The notes under the pieces: generated by a model
What the model saw: only the letters and a program-made list of their open reading frames with translations
What the model was told of the DNA's origin: nothing
Database searches by the model: none
Shown: in pieces, positions 35,475-44,925 of the stretch
Layout: each line of letters starts with the position of its first letter
How positions within the stretch are numbered: position 1 is the stretch's first letter
DNA from: Aquimarina latercula DSM 2041
GTDB lineage: Bacteria > Bacteroidota > Bacteroidia > Flavobacteriales > Flavobacteriaceae
Assembly: GCF_000430645.1 (NCBI RefSeq)
Contig: NZ_AUMK01000004.1
Span: forward strand, 310,001 to 374,000
Reading direction: 5' to 3'
DNA length: 64,000 nt
Position numbers and translations under genes: made by a program

Positions 35475-37688
35475 ATGAGCAAAACTATCATAATCTCAAA
35501 TCGACTACCCTTACAATTAGAAATTGACAATAATTCTATTAAAACTACTCCAAGTGTTGGAGGATTAGCAACAGGAATGAAGTCTGTGCACTCCGGAAGT
35601 GATAGCATTTGGATAGGATGGAGTGGTCTAACCGAAGAACAATTAGATACTGAAAAAAGAAATTTAGTTAATAATGCACTAAAAAAACATCAATGTGTTG
35701 GTGTACCACTTACAGAATTAGAAATAGATGGATTCTATTATGGTTTTAGCAATAATACTTTATGGCCATTATTCCATTATTTTATGGAATATACAGAATT
35801 CAACAAAGACAGTTGGGAAGTATATCAACAGGTAAATCAAAAATTTGCAGATGTAATAATAGAAAATCTCGGAGAAAATGATACTATCTGGGTACACGAT
35901 TATCAACTATTATTGCTACCCGAGATGATTCGCAAAAAGAAACCGAACGTAACTATAGGTTTCTTTTTACATATTCCTTTCCCATCTTATGAAGTCTTTA
36001 GAACGATTCCTTGTAGAGAAGAACTATTAAAAGGATTACTGGGTGCCGATCTTATTGGTTTTCACACCTATGATTATGAACGTCATTTTCTGAGTTCAGC
36101 CCAAAGAATTTTAGGATTAGAAATTAACTTCAATAATGTTCATATAGATAATAGAATAGTAAAAGTAGATTCTTTCCCAATGGGAATTGATTATGATAAA
36201 TTTCATAATGCCGCTACTATTCATAATGAAAAAGAGAAAAAAGATCAAACAGAGATACAGCAAAAGATAGATGAACATTTAATAAGTGGTGATCGAGCTA
36301 AACTTATCTTATCTATTGACAGGCTAGATTACACCAAAGGAATAGCCAACAGATTAAGAGCTTTTGAATATTTTCTGGACAAATACCCTCAATTTAAAGG
36401 TAAAGCAAGACTTGTAATGCTTGCAGTTCCATCTAGATCAAATGTTCCACAATATCAACTACTAAAAAACGAAATTGACCAATTGGTAGGTAGAATTAAT
36501 GGAAAATTTTCCGAAGTTAGTTGGACACCCATTTGGTATTTTTATCGTTCTATGCCTTTTGAAAACTTGATTGATTTATACACTTCTAGTGAAGTTGCTT
36601 TACTTACTCCTATTAGAGACGGAATGAACCTTGTAGCAAAAGAATATATAGCCTCTAGAGTAGATCAAAAAGGTGTTCTTATTTTAAGTGAAATGACAGG
36701 AGCATCAAAAGAAATGAGTGAAGCACTTATTATCAATCCTAATAACTTTGAAGAAATAGCAGATACACTAAAATTTGCTTTAGAAATGCCGGAAGAAGAG
36801 CAAATAAAAAGAAATAAAGCACTACAAAAACGGTTAAAAAGATATAATGTAGAGAAATGGGCAAATGATTTTATGGAGTCTTTAGATGCAACTAAGACTA
36901 CTGCTAAGAAATACTCTTTAAAAAAACTGACGCCTTCTATTAAAAAGGATTTATTTAATGATTATAATACTTCAAAAAATAGAATTTTATACATTGATTA
37001 TGATGGTACTTTAGCACCTTTTGAAAAAATTCCTGAGAATGCAAAGCCAACTCAAAAAATATTTGATATTTTAGATACGTTACAAAGTGATGATCGTACC
37101 AAAATAATTTTAATAACTGGAAGAGATAAATTCACCTTTAACAAGTGGTTTGGTCATAAGGATTATACCTTAATTACTGAACACGGCGCTTGGCTAAAAG
37201 AAAACAATAAAGATTGGGAACTTTTGGAACGAGTTAGTAATGATTGGTTCGAATCAATCGCCCCAGTTTTAGAATCGTTTACTGATAGAACACCGGGTTC
37301 TCTTATAGAAGAAAAAAATTATTCATTAGCTTGGCATTTTAGAAATGTAGATCCTGATTTAGGAAAATTAAGATCCATGGAACTAAAAACAACCATACAA
37401 CATCTAATAGCTAATCACAACTTAGAAATTCTAGAAGGTGATAAAGTATTAGAAATAAAAGTTAGTGGCATTAATAAAGGTAAATCAGCGTGTAAAATGC
37501 TAACTGAAAAAGAGTATGATTTTATCTTCGCCATTGGAGATGATTGGACAGATGAATACATGTTTAAAGAATTACCTTCTTCTTCGTATACAGTTAAAGT
37601 TGGACTTAAAAAGACGATTGCTAAATATTATGTAGAAGATACAAATCAAGTTCACGAATTATTAAAAGAATTTAATAACCAATCATAA
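35475..37688 (+). CDS. otsAB: Fused trehalose-6-phosphate synthase/phosphatase
   Basis: The protein has 737 residues with two catalytic domains. The GT20 synthase (about 1-475) has VHDYQLLLLP, the HIPFPSYEVFRT loop, SIDRLDYTKGI and TPIRDGMNLVAKEY. The HAD-type phosphatase (about 500-737) has DYDGT at 508-512 (nucleophile Asp508), ITGRDK and AIGDDWTDEYMF. Together they make trehalose from UDP-glucose and glucose 6-phosphate. Such fusions resemble the eukaryotic TPS/TPP layout and are common in Bacteroidota. It is followed after 10 bases by the MFS gene and divergent from GH15, forming a trehalose locus. Confidence 0.95.
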   Translation: MSKTIIISNRLPLQLEIDNNSIKTTPSVGGLATGMKSVHSGSDSIWIGWSGLTEEQLDTEKRNLVNNALKKHQCVGVPLTELEIDGFYYGFSNNTLWPLFHYFMEYTEFNKDSWEVYQQVNQKFADVIIENLGENDTIWVHDYQLLLLPEMIRKKKPNVTIGFFLHIPFPSYEVFRTIPCREELLKGLLGADLIGFHTYDYERHFLSSAQRILGLEINFNNVHIDNRIVKVDSFPMGIDYDKFHNAATIHNEKEKKDQTEIQQKIDEHLISGDRAKLILSIDRLDYTKGIANRLRAFEYFLDKYPQFKGKARLVMLAVPSRSNVPQYQLLKNEIDQLVGRINGKFSEVSWTPIWYFYRSMPFENLIDLYTSSEVALLTPIRDGMNLVAKEYIASRVDQKGVLILSEMTGASKEMSEALIINPNNFEEIADTLKFALEMPEEEQIKRNKALQKRLKRYNVEKWANDFMESLDATKTTAKKYSLKKLTPSIKKDLFNDYNTSKNRILYIDYDGTLAPFEKIPENAKPTQKIFDILDTLQSDDRTKIILITGRDKFTFNKWFGHKDYTLITEHGAWLKENNKDWELLERVSNDWFESIAPVLESFTDRTPGSLIEEKNYSLAWHFRNVDPDLGKLRSMELKTTIQHLIANHNLEILEGDKVLEIKVSGINKGKSACKMLTEKEYDFIFAIGDDWTDEYMFKELPSSSYTVKVGLKKTIAKYYVEDTNQVHELLKEFNNQS

Positions 37689-37698
37689 GAACACATAT

Positions 37699-38862
37699 CT
37701 GAAACCAAAATTTTATATACTTCCGGTAATAATTATTGCGCAGTTTTTCTGTACTTCACTGTGGTTTGCAGGTAATGCGGTAATTGATGATTTTGCCGCT
37801 CAATTTAGTGTAGGATTTAATATTCTTGGATATCTTTTATCCACTGTACAATTCGGATTCATTGTTGGTACACTAACCTTTGCCTTACTTACTATAGTCG
37901 ATAGATTCCCTCCTTCTAAGGTGTTTATGATTTCGGCAATTCTAGGAGCACTTTGTAATATTGCCTTGCTAATACCTAATATTACCGTATTAAATGTATT
38001 AACAGCTAGATTTGGTACAGGTTTCTTTCTTGCAGGAATCTATCCTGTAGGTATGAAAATAGCATCTGACTACTATAAAGATGGATTAGGAAAAGCCCTT
38101 GGATATTTAGTAGGTGCTCTAGTTCTTGGAACCGCGTTACCACATTTGTTAAAAGAACTTTCTTGGAATAGCGATTATAAAATTGTAATACAATCTACAA
38201 GCCTTTTAGCTGCTATTGGAGGAATTTTAATCTTTATTTTTGTTCCTAACGGTCCTTATAGAAAACCTGTTTCTAAACTTCAATTAGGTGTAATAACAGA
38301 GCTTTTTGGGATTGTTAGTTTTAGAAAAGCTGCTTTAGGATATTTTGGGCATATGTGGGAATTATATGCTTTTTGGGGGTTTGTTCCGATATTATTAAAA
38401 ACATATGTAGAACAACACAGAATAGGAATTCCCATTTCATTTTGGTCATTTATCATTATCGCAGTAGGTTTTTTCTCTTGCATCATTGGCGGATATATTT
38501 CTTTAAAAACGGGTAGTAGAAAAGTAGCTCGATATTCACTTATTATTTCTGGACTATTTTGTATTACCTCTCCCCTATTATTCCAGTTAAACACAGAAAT
38601 CTTCTTAGGATTATTATGTCTTTGGGGAATGGTCGTTATTTCAGACTCTCCTCAATTTTCGACTTTAGTTGCGGCTGCAGCTCCTCCAGAATTAAGAGGA
38701 ACAGGACTTACTATTGTTAATTGTATAGGTTTTGCTATTACCATCATAAGTATTCAGTTACTTTCATATACTATTACCAAAATTGATCCTATATATTTAT
38801 TTGTATTTTTAGCAATTGGTCCAGCCATTGGATTATATAGTTCAAGAAAACAATTACTATAA
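37699..38862 (+). CDS. MFS transporter with apparent CTG start codon
   Basis: The protein has 387 residues if started at CTG 37699. No ATG, GTG or TTG exists in this frame between the stop at 37663-37665 and the GTG at 37921, yet that stretch encodes typical first and second MFS helices (KPKFYILPVIIIAQFFCTS, then NILGYLLSTVQFG). The start must therefore be a rare codon, or the real ATG was mutated. About 11-12 membrane helices follow. It sits 10 bases after otsAB and is likely co-transcribed. A sugar or disaccharide substrate is inferred only from position. Confidence 0.75.
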   Translation: MKPKFYILPVIIIAQFFCTSLWFAGNAVIDDFAAQFSVGFNILGYLLSTVQFGFIVGTLTFALLTIVDRFPPSKVFMISAILGALCNIALLIPNITVLNVLTARFGTGFFLAGIYPVGMKIASDYYKDGLGKALGYLVGALVLGTALPHLLKELSWNSDYKIVIQSTSLLAAIGGILIFIFVPNGPYRKPVSKLQLGVITELFGIVSFRKAALGYFGHMWELYAFWGFVPILLKTYVEQHRIGIPISFWSFIIIAVGFFSCIIGGYISLKTGSRKVARYSLIISGLFCITSPLLFQLNTEIFLGLLCLWGMVVISDSPQFSTLVAAAAPPELRGTGLTIVNCIGFAITIISIQLLSYTITKIDPIYLFVFLAIGPAIGLYSSRKQLL

Positions 38863-38923
38863 ACTCTTAACAAATACTTAAGAAAATACTTGATAATTCA
38901 GTGTATTTTAGAAAACAAAACCG

Positions 38924-40105
38924 ATGCAAAAACATCTCTCATTCATACTACTATTACTTGTTTTTGTAGTATCCGCACAACCAAGTACTGAAGTCTATTT
39001 GTTTGATATTTTCGTAAATGGAGAAACATTAGAGCTAAAAAACAAACGAAACATTTCTAATAACGAAGGATATGACAATCAGCCTTCCTTTTACAATGAT
39101 AATATTGTACTTTTTGCTTCTACTAGAAACAAACAAACCGACATTGCCAAATATAATATTAGAGATAATAAGATAGATTGGATTTCTGAAACAGCAATAG
39201 GTAGCGAATATTCGCCTACTAAAATTCCAAATCAAAAGGCAGTATCCGCTATCAGATTAGACACGACAGGCACACAGTTATTATATCAATATGACTTTAA
39301 AAATGGAAAGCCAACCGTTCTTATAAAAGATCTAATTATCGGTTATCACGTTTGGTTTAACCAAAACACATTAGTTTCTTCTGTGTTAGAAGATGGAGGA
39401 TTATCGTTAGTGGTTTCTAATCTAAAGACAAAGGTAAATAAGACTTTTCAGAAAAAAATAGGCCGATCATTGCATAAAATACCCAATACGCCACTGATTA
39501 GTTATATTAGTAAAGAAAATAAAGAATGGGAAATAAGGTCGTTAAACCCAATTACCGGTGAAACTGAAAAAATAATTAACACAATACCTGAAACTGAAGA
39601 TATGTGTTGGTTGATCAATGGAACTATTCTAATGCCAAAAGGGAATACTATTTTTAAGTTCAACCCTAAAACGGATACTCGTTGGAGTATCTTTCATACA
39701 TTTCTTGATAACGAAATTGCTAATATTAGCAGAATTAAATCCAACGAAATAGGAACAATGCTCACTTTAGTATCAGATGTTTCTCCAGAACAAATTGTAC
39801 AAAAACAACTAGATGCTTATAACAAACGAGATGTTAATGGCTTTGTAGACACGTATTCGGATACTATAAAAATATACAATTATCCAAATAAATTGATCTA
39901 CGAAGGAAAAGATCGATTAAAAAAAGGATATACTTCTTTTTTCGAACGAACTCCAGACTTACATTGTGAAGTGAAAAAACGGATTGTTTATGGTAATAAA
40001 GTAATTGATGAAGAATTTCTGATTATGAATGGTCAAAAGAGAAAAGCTGTAGCGATTTACGAAGTAGAAAACGGAAAAATTGCGAAGGTTACTTTTATAC
40101 AATAA
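38924..40105 (+). CDS. Secreted beta-propeller protein with C-terminal SnoaL/NTF2-like domain
   Basis: The protein has 393 residues with a signal peptide (MQKHLSFILLLLVFVVSAQ). Residues about 25-285 show repeated TolB/PD40-like blade patterns such as NQPSFYNDNIVLFASTRNKQ. The last about 110 residues (VQKQLDAYNKRDVNGFVDTY, then FFERTPDLHCEVKKRIVYGN) match the SnoaL-like NTF2 fold. Periplasmic location is predicted. I do not know a specific function; the propeller may bind a partner and the NTF2 domain a small molecule. Confidence 0.75.
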   Translation: MQKHLSFILLLLVFVVSAQPSTEVYLFDIFVNGETLELKNKRNISNNEGYDNQPSFYNDNIVLFASTRNKQTDIAKYNIRDNKIDWISETAIGSEYSPTKIPNQKAVSAIRLDTTGTQLLYQYDFKNGKPTVLIKDLIIGYHVWFNQNTLVSSVLEDGGLSLVVSNLKTKVNKTFQKKIGRSLHKIPNTPLISYISKENKEWEIRSLNPITGETEKIINTIPETEDMCWLINGTILMPKGNTIFKFNPKTDTRWSIFHTFLDNEIANISRIKSNEIGTMLTLVSDVSPEQIVQKQLDAYNKRDVNGFVDTYSDTIKIYNYPNKLIYEGKDRLKKGYTSFFERTPDLHCEVKKRIVYGNKVIDEEFLIMNGQKRKAVAIYEVENGKIAKVTFIQ

Positions 40106-40247
40106 AACCGATTGAATTAGAATTGTATCTAACCTTTATGATCATTAAACAAAACTAGGAAGTCAATCAAATCAAAAAAGACCTAACTGGTTTATTATGA
40201 TTATTTTCTTAATATTTGTTGATAATAATTTATAAAGCTAATCATTA

Positions 40248-41324
40248 TTGGAGAACAAAATAGAACTCATAGAAAGTATTGGAAAAATAGTTGTTTTTTT
40301 AATGCTATTACTTTCCATTTTCCTATTTACTGTCAAAACAAAAAACAAATTATCTAATAAATTATTTGGAATATATTTATTAGTAGTTGCATTCGATCTT
40401 ACAGGGCTGTTTTCAAATAAAATTTTAGAGTATCCAAATCTTAATATTTTAAAAGTATCTTCTAGTCTATTGCAACTACCTTTATTTTATCTTTATGTAC
40501 TTTCCGCTTGTTATACTAACTTTAGAATAAAGAAAAAGCATAGTATACACACCTCCCTATTCATTCTATTTTTATTGCTCTTTAAAATAACAGGGTTTTC
40601 CGATCAAAGTTTAATGGTTTTTGAAATAATTGGTGAGCTACAATTCATTGGTTACATCATCATTGTATTTATAGTTCTCAAAAAATATAAAACCGTTTAT
40701 CTTGAAAACTATTCTAGCACAAATTACGTAGTTTATAAATGGTTATTTAATATCACAGCTTTTTCTTGTTTTGCACATAGCTTTGTAATTTTAAGATGGT
40801 ATCTCTCTAACTCCACTTTTCAAGGATATATAGTAAATATAAATGTATTGATTAGTATTATGGTATTAATCATTACCATTTATTTTGTATTAAGTGCTTT
40901 ATATCGTCCAGAACTTTTTACCGGTATAAACATGAATCTGAAACCGCTAACTTCGAATTCCCCAAGTGAGTTGTCAGAAAAAACCACTCCTATTGAAGAT
41001 GAACATTTAAAGAGATTACGTTCATTTATGGAAAGTGATAAACCTTATTTAGATTTTGAACTTACACTACAGAAATTGGCAGTCCAAATAGATATTTCAG
41101 AAAAAAACTTATCTCTTCTAATCAACAGACATTTAAATAAACATTTCTTTGATTTTATAAATGCTTATAGAATTGAAGAAGCTAAAAAATTATTAAAAAA
41201 TACTTCATTAAATATTCAACAGATTATGTATCAAGTGGGATTTAATTCCAAATCTTCGTTTAATACTGCCTTCAAAAAACACACATTAAACACACCTTCA
41301 AGCTACCGTAAATCAATAACTTAG
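40248..41324 (+). CDS. Membrane-anchored AraC-family transcriptional regulator (first)
   Basis: The protein has 358 residues with a TTG start and no ATG nearby. Six or seven hydrophobic helices fill residues 10-220. After a linker, residues about 250-358 form the double helix-turn-helix of AraC, including LQKLAVQIDISEKNLSLLINRHL and the closing VGFNSKSSFNTAFKKHTLNTPSSYR. This type senses a signal at the membrane and regulates nearby genes. Two serine hydrolase genes lie directly downstream, and the same order recurs at 48432-51305. Confidence 0.88.
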   Translation: MENKIELIESIGKIVVFLMLLLSIFLFTVKTKNKLSNKLFGIYLLVVAFDLTGLFSNKILEYPNLNILKVSSSLLQLPLFYLYVLSACYTNFRIKKKHSIHTSLFILFLLLFKITGFSDQSLMVFEIIGELQFIGYIIIVFIVLKKYKTVYLENYSSTNYVVYKWLFNITAFSCFAHSFVILRWYLSNSTFQGYIVNINVLISIMVLIITIYFVLSALYRPELFTGINMNLKPLTSNSPSELSEKTTPIEDEHLKRLRSFMESDKPYLDFELTLQKLAVQIDISEKNLSLLINRHLNKHFFDFINAYRIEEAKKLLKNTSLNIQQIMYQVGFNSKSSFNTAFKKHTLNTPSSYRKSIT

Positions 41325-41338
41325 GAACGTTCGATTTA

Positions 41339-41376
41339 AAGTCGAACCTTTTTATATGGTAAAAAAGGTTCGACTT
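41339..41376. terminator. 15-bp inverted repeat after AraC gene (probable terminator)
   Basis: AAGTCGAACCTTTTT (41339-41353) pairs with 41362-41376 around an 8-base loop. The T-rich side is within the stem rather than after it, so termination efficiency on either strand is uncertain. The structure is symmetric enough to act for both. Confidence 0.55.
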
Positions 41377-41443
41377 CTTATACCCGTACCATTTCATCTT
41401 TTTGAATACTCATTTTTGTGTAGAAATCAAAAAACAAGTAAAG

Positions 41444-42913
41444 ATGAAATCAATTTATGTAATCACACTCTTCATATTCTTTCAATATTCTTTTAGTCAA
41501 AAAAACACCTCTGAATTAAACGGAATTGAAGATGACATAAAGCTATGGATAGAAAAATATCAAGCAGTTGGATTATCTGTAGCGGTAGTAAAGGATAATG
41601 AAATTATATACTCAAAAGGCTTTGGATATAGAAATCTAAAAGAACAATTACCCGTAACAGAAAACACTGTTTTCCCAATTGGTTCGACAACCAAAGCATT
41701 TACTGGTTCACTTTTGGGCATCCTAGCATCCCAAAACAAAGTTTCACTTAAAGATAAACCTGCTAAGTACATTCCAGATTTTGAATTCTACAATGATAAG
41801 ATGAATAATTTAATTGCCATTGAAGACTTACTAAGCCATAAAAGTGGTATTGGGAACCAAGGTACATCAGAGGTGTTTTTCCCTGACAAAAATAAACTCA
41901 AAGTAGTCCAACGATTAAAGTATCTAAAACCAGAAGGCGAAATTAAAAACAGTTTCGAGTACAGTAATATGGGATATACGTTAGCTGGGACAATAGTTGA
42001 ACAGATAACAAAGAAAAGTTGGGATACCAATATCCAGGAAATGATATTCAAACCTCTATCTATGAATAATTCATATACCGAACTCGAAGAAATCAATAAA
42101 TCTGATAATTATTCTTTACCCTATGGTTTATATAATAAAAACATAGAGCAAGTAAAGTTCGAAATATACAATTCTATCAGTCCAGCTGGAGCAATAAAAA
42201 GTACCGTAAGCGATCTATCAAATTGGATGTTAACTTGGTTAAACAATGGAACTTTTGAAAACAATGAAGTTATCCCAAAAGCATATGTTAAGCAGGCAAC
42301 AAGGCTTCAAAATATCAAAAATGGAGATTATGAAAGTGATTCCTTTTTACACGGAGATGGATTTGGATGGCGTCTAAAATCTAGCTATGGTCATTATAGA
42401 ATAGACCACGGTGGTAATACATTTGGGTTTAGTTCTTCCTTAGTAATGTTTCCTTTTGAAAAAATAGGCATCGTAGTTCTTAGTAATCAAGATAATTCTT
42501 TGTTACCGCACCTTATAGCGGATATCATTACAAGAAAATTATTTAACATCGATCCTGAGTCAGCATACCCAGTAAAAATAAAAGAAATTTTCAAACCACT
42601 TCCCTATCAATCATTTAATAAAGAGAAAATGCCGACCCACCCTTTGGATAATTTTTGTGGAATATTTGAAGCAAAAGGATATGGACGTATTAAAGTTATC
42701 ATAGAAAATGAAAAATTATACGCGGTATTACCTAAATATAAATTCCATTTACAGCATACAAATCACAACTCATTCTTTTTTAAACCGACCAAAAATTTTA
42801 AAGATGTTTTTAGTCCTCAATTCGATTTAAAGTTTATCAATGATCTGAACGGAGATATCTCCGGTTTACAATTATTCTCACAAAAAGAACCTATTACATT
42901 TAAAAAGCACTAA
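41444..42913 (+). CDS. Secreted serine hydrolase, class C beta-lactamase fold (first)
   Basis: The protein has 489 residues from the ATG at 41444, which opens a signal peptide (MKSIYVITLFIFFQYSFSQ); the frame extends 14 codons upstream. Catalytic motifs are S81-T-T-K84, Y173-S-N175 and DHGGNTFG (near 320). A C-terminal domain (about 385-489) resembles DUF3471. Such proteins are peptidases or esterases as often as beta-lactamases. It lies after the first AraC regulator and 20 bases before a second hydrolase gene. Confidence 0.88.
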   Translation: MKSIYVITLFIFFQYSFSQKNTSELNGIEDDIKLWIEKYQAVGLSVAVVKDNEIIYSKGFGYRNLKEQLPVTENTVFPIGSTTKAFTGSLLGILASQNKVSLKDKPAKYIPDFEFYNDKMNNLIAIEDLLSHKSGIGNQGTSEVFFPDKNKLKVVQRLKYLKPEGEIKNSFEYSNMGYTLAGTIVEQITKKSWDTNIQEMIFKPLSMNNSYTELEEINKSDNYSLPYGLYNKNIEQVKFEIYNSISPAGAIKSTVSDLSNWMLTWLNNGTFENNEVIPKAYVKQATRLQNIKNGDYESDSFLHGDGFGWRLKSSYGHYRIDHGGNTFGFSSSLVMFPFEKIGIVVLSNQDNSLLPHLIADIITRKLFNIDPESAYPVKIKEIFKPLPYQSFNKEKMPTHPLDNFCGIFEAKGYGRIKVIIENEKLYAVLPKYKFHLQHTNHNSFFFKPTKNFKDVFSPQFDLKFINDLNGDISGLQLFSQKEPITFKKH

Positions 42914-42932
42914 AATCATAAATCAAAATCTT

Positions 42933-44561
42933 ATGAAAACCATATATATAAAATGTATTCTTATAATAATACTAATACAACCAATATTAATAAATGCACA
43001 GTCCATACGATCCATAGATTCAGAAAAAATAACATCTATTTTAGAATCTCATTTCGATAAAAAAAACCCAGGTGGAGCTTTTGCTATAATACAAAAGGGT
43101 AAAGTTATATTCAAAAAAACAATGGGATTGGCTAATGTAGAATATCAAATACCTATTGCGGATACGACAGTTTTTAATATTGCTTCCAATTCTAAGCAAA
43201 TGACCTCACTATTAACTTTAATCTTACAAGAGGAAGGGAAGTTGTCCATTAATGATGACATCCGAGATTATTTACCAGAACTTAAAGAGCTTCCTTATAA
43301 AGTTACCATTAAACAATTAATGAATCATACACACGGATTGCCTAATGTTGATGAATTAGCCCAAATAAAAGGAATCAGAAAAATGACCTATGAAGAGGTT
43401 ATAACTATGCTATTTAATATAAGACAATTTAATTTTAAGCCAGGAAATGATTATCAGTATAACAACACAGGTTTTGTTTTACTTTCGAAAATCATTACTA
43501 ATGTAGGCGAAAAAACGTTCCAAGAACAGCTCAAAGAAAAAGTATTTAATCCATTTGGAATGGATTATAGTCAAGCTGTAGACAACTACAATCAGGTAAT
43601 CCCACATAAAGCATATTCTTATACTTCTATAGAAAATAATATTATAAATAATTCTGTAAAAATTAGCACAATAGGATCTTCAGGAGTATATGCTAGCTTA
43701 AATGATTTAATAGTTTGGGCTAAAAATTTTACAAGAAAAAATTCTAAATATCAAAAACATTTCAAACGAATGCAGAAAGAAACTATTCTAAATAACAATA
43801 GAGTTATAGAATATGGTCTAGGAATTCAGTTTGAAAATTATAAAGGCATTGATATTGTATTCCATGGCGGAGGAACGGAAGGTTATAGATCTTATATTTT
43901 ACACGCTCCAAAACATGATTTATCATTAATCTTCTTATCTAATGCTGGAGGATTATCAGGGTATGAAATCATATATGATTCCTTAGAAATACTACTAAAA
44001 GATAATTTAATAAATAAAAAAGAGCCATCATACAAGGGTGATTTATCCTCTTATGAAGGAATTTATGAATTAAATGCTAGTACATATTATAATATTTGGG
44101 AAGAGGATAATTCATTATACTTTGGAACTCATGGAACATCCGAAAAAACAATGCTCCCTAAAACAGGAAAAAACGTGTTTGATTTTGTTTTACCTTATTC
44201 TAAATTGATCTTTAATGAGGATAGTTTAGACTTGCGTTTCCTAGATTTTTCTTTCAGGGCTAAAAAAGTAGATCTTCCAACCATAGATAACTCTAATATT
44301 GATCTTACCAAATACATAGGCATCTACAAAAACAAAGATCATAATGCAATCTATGAACTTACGATTATTGATAACAAACTAATTGTAAAACACACTATAA
44401 ACGGAACGTTTTCACTCAACATATATTCTGAATCTATGATGAATGTAATAAATAGCTACTTTGGTAAAATCGACTTTATCTTTAATTCTGAAGGAGAAGT
44501 TCTTGGGTTTAATTTATCAAGGCAAAACCTAGTCGGGCAATTTTTTGAAAAAAAAGACTGA
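42933..44561 (+). CDS. Secreted serine hydrolase, class C beta-lactamase fold (second)
   Basis: The protein has 542 residues with a signal peptide ending near NAQS. The active-site motifs are S85-N-S-K88, Y176-N-N178 and HGGGTEGYRS (near 310). A C-terminal beta domain of about 150 residues with YEGIYELNAS and KYIGIYKNKD looks like two lipocalin-like repeats often found on such enzymes. It is a tandem neighbour of the first hydrolase but clearly diverged, so it is not a recent duplicate. Substrate unknown. Confidence 0.87.
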   Translation: MKTIYIKCILIIILIQPILINAQSIRSIDSEKITSILESHFDKKNPGGAFAIIQKGKVIFKKTMGLANVEYQIPIADTTVFNIASNSKQMTSLLTLILQEEGKLSINDDIRDYLPELKELPYKVTIKQLMNHTHGLPNVDELAQIKGIRKMTYEEVITMLFNIRQFNFKPGNDYQYNNTGFVLLSKIITNVGEKTFQEQLKEKVFNPFGMDYSQAVDNYNQVIPHKAYSYTSIENNIINNSVKISTIGSSGVYASLNDLIVWAKNFTRKNSKYQKHFKRMQKETILNNNRVIEYGLGIQFENYKGIDIVFHGGGTEGYRSYILHAPKHDLSLIFLSNAGGLSGYEIIYDSLEILLKDNLINKKEPSYKGDLSSYEGIYELNASTYYNIWEEDNSLYFGTHGTSEKTMLPKTGKNVFDFVLPYSKLIFNEDSLDLRFLDFSFRAKKVDLPTIDNSNIDLTKYIGIYKNKDHNAIYELTIIDNKLIVKHTINGTFSLNIYSESMMNVINSYFGKIDFIFNSEGEVLGFNLSRQNLVGQFFEKKD

Positions 44562-44609
44562 TCATTACTAACACTGTACTTCTTTACATTCAATTACAAA
44601 AACTAAAAC

Positions 44610-44852
44610 ATGAGACATCTATTTTCTATATTCTTACTAATACTATTTTCTTGTAATAATGCAACAGATACATCTACTAACACTATCCCAAAAAACGAAG
44701 TATCTAAAATTCATAAGGACACTACACTAAAGAGAAAATTAGAATTAATTGGAATTGAAGATCAAACACTAAGACTCATCCTTCAGGATTTAACAAAAAA
44801 ATTTGATGTTGTTATAAATTCTTCTCAATTACCAAAATATAAACTTAAATAA
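44610..44852 (+). CDS. Short lipoprotein, possible truncated DUF6624 relative
   Basis: The protein has 80 residues with an SPII signal ending LFSC (Cys15). The segment KLELIGIEDQTLRLILQDL resembles the start of DUF6624 proteins, which begin with a helix containing D-Q and R; the next gene encodes a full-length DUF6624-like lipoprotein. The rest of that domain is missing and I saw no remnant in the following 73 bases. It may be a decayed partial duplicate or a small lipoprotein in its own right. Confidence 0.5.
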   Translation: MRHLFSIFLLILFSCNNATDTSTNTIPKNEVSKIHKDTTLKRKLELIGIEDQTLRLILQDLTKKFDVVINSSQLPKYKLK

Positions 44853-44873
44853 AACTAGAGTCTTAAAATCTGT

Positions 44874-44903
44874 AACTAAAGATTTTACCTAAAGTCTTTA
44901 GTT
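44874..44903. terminator. Inverted repeat between short lipoprotein and DUF6624 gene
   Basis: AACTAAAGA pairs with TCTTTAGTT around a 12-base loop, and the sequence after it is T-rich (TATATTTAT). It is a plausible weak terminator 23 bases before the next ATG. Confidence 0.45.
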
Positions 44904-44925
44904 ATATTTATAATTCTAATAAACT

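Noticed and set aside
41444..44561. True antibiotic-degrading beta-lactamases
   Set aside because: The motifs show the fold only. Long C-terminal domains and tandem copies fit peptidase or esterase relatives better than AmpC.
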